Shown: positions 4,813 to 5,004 of the stretch, one piece after another
Numbering within the stretch: position 1 is the stretch's first letter
How the letters are laid out: each line of letters opens with the position of its first letter
Assembly: GCA_913056285.1 (NCBI GenBank)
Contig: CAJXNE010000151.1
Location: 1 to 5,004 of the forward strand
DNA length: 5,004 bases
Direction of reading: 5' to 3'
Source: an uncultured Zetaproteobacteria bacterium
GTDB lineage: Bacteria > Pseudomonadota > Zetaproteobacteria > Mariprofundales > Mariprofundaceae
Program-made: the position numbers and the translations under genes
The notes under the pieces: generated by a model
The model's database searches: none
What the model was told of the DNA's origin: nothing
What the model saw: only the letters and a program-made list of their open reading frames with translations

Positions 4813-5004
4813 GTATGAATGGAGATATCGATATTGATCCGGATGGAAAAGGCGTTATTACAGTCAAGGATGTGATGAAAAAAGAATATGATATCGTGGA
4901 GGGCGTGGCGACGGTGCGTCAGGCACTGGCGATTATGCGCCATGTCGAAACAAAATGTCTGATTGTCGATAAACGCCATGAGCATGATGAATACGGCATT
5001 GTCG
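4809..5004 (+). CDS. CBS-domain protein (N-terminal 65 residues, continues past window)
   Basis: After a short acidic N-terminus (NGDIDIDPDG), the sequence VKDVMKKEYDIV...ATVRQALAIMRHVETKCLIVD (from about residue 18) follows the CBS pattern: a start like 'V.DVM', a helix with regularly spaced Ala/Ile/Met, and a strand of the 'CLIVD' type. A second CBS motif is expected beyond the edge, since the domains work in pairs (Bateman module) that bind adenosyl nucleotides such as AMP or ATP. No membrane segment or other domain is visible in this part. The ATG overlaps the PII-family stop as ATGA and has GGAGG 7 nt upstream. Its place in the operon suggests that it is a second nucleotide-sensing subunit for the DUF1538 complex. 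The ending and any further domain cannot be judged here. Confidence 0.82.
   Translation, partial: MSMNGDIDIDPDGKGVITVKDVMKKEYDIVEGVATVRQALAIMRHVETKCLIVDKRHEHDEYGIV

Overview
The window comes from a Gram-negative bacterium, most likely a proteobacterium. The signs are a secreted protein that ends in an outer-membrane beta-barrel with a terminal Phe, canonical AGGAGG-type ribosome binding sites, and tightly overlapping operon genes. Nothing in it fixes the genus. There are no RNA genes, transposases, phage genes or CRISPR repeats. Two operons diverge from a central non-coding stretch of about 400 bp.

Left operon (minus strand, positions 2535 down to 1). The first gene encodes a 582-residue exported protein with a signal peptide, about five TPR repeats and a C-terminal beta-barrel resembling the Slam/DUF560 type. 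One base after its stop begins a FecR-domain protein. That protein has a cleavable signal peptide and a Gly/Asn/Ala-rich tail, and it runs off the left edge. The pair looks like an envelope module: a periplasmic FecR sensor or scaffold domain plus an outer-membrane TPR-barrel.

Central region (2536-2934). It holds a good minus-strand promoter for the left operon, with a 15-bp palindrome just downstream of the predicted transcription start. It also holds a GC-rich hairpin, a longer two-part stem-loop, a pair of 10-bp direct repeats with 11-bp period, a weaker plus-strand promoter, and possible tiny ORFs. One of these, a 9-codon ORF, overlaps the start of the right operon.

Right operon (plus strand, 2935 to beyond 5004). 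Two tandem, clearly paralogous DUF1538 membrane proteins are followed by a small PII-family signalling protein and the start of a CBS-domain protein. Every junction overlaps (ATGA, 11 bp, ATGA), so the four products are probably made together. The natural reading is a two-subunit membrane transporter or channel whose activity is set by nucleotide-binding PII-like and CBS subunits. The transported substrate is not known from the sequence. This operon is the most promising candidate for an under-described system in the window.
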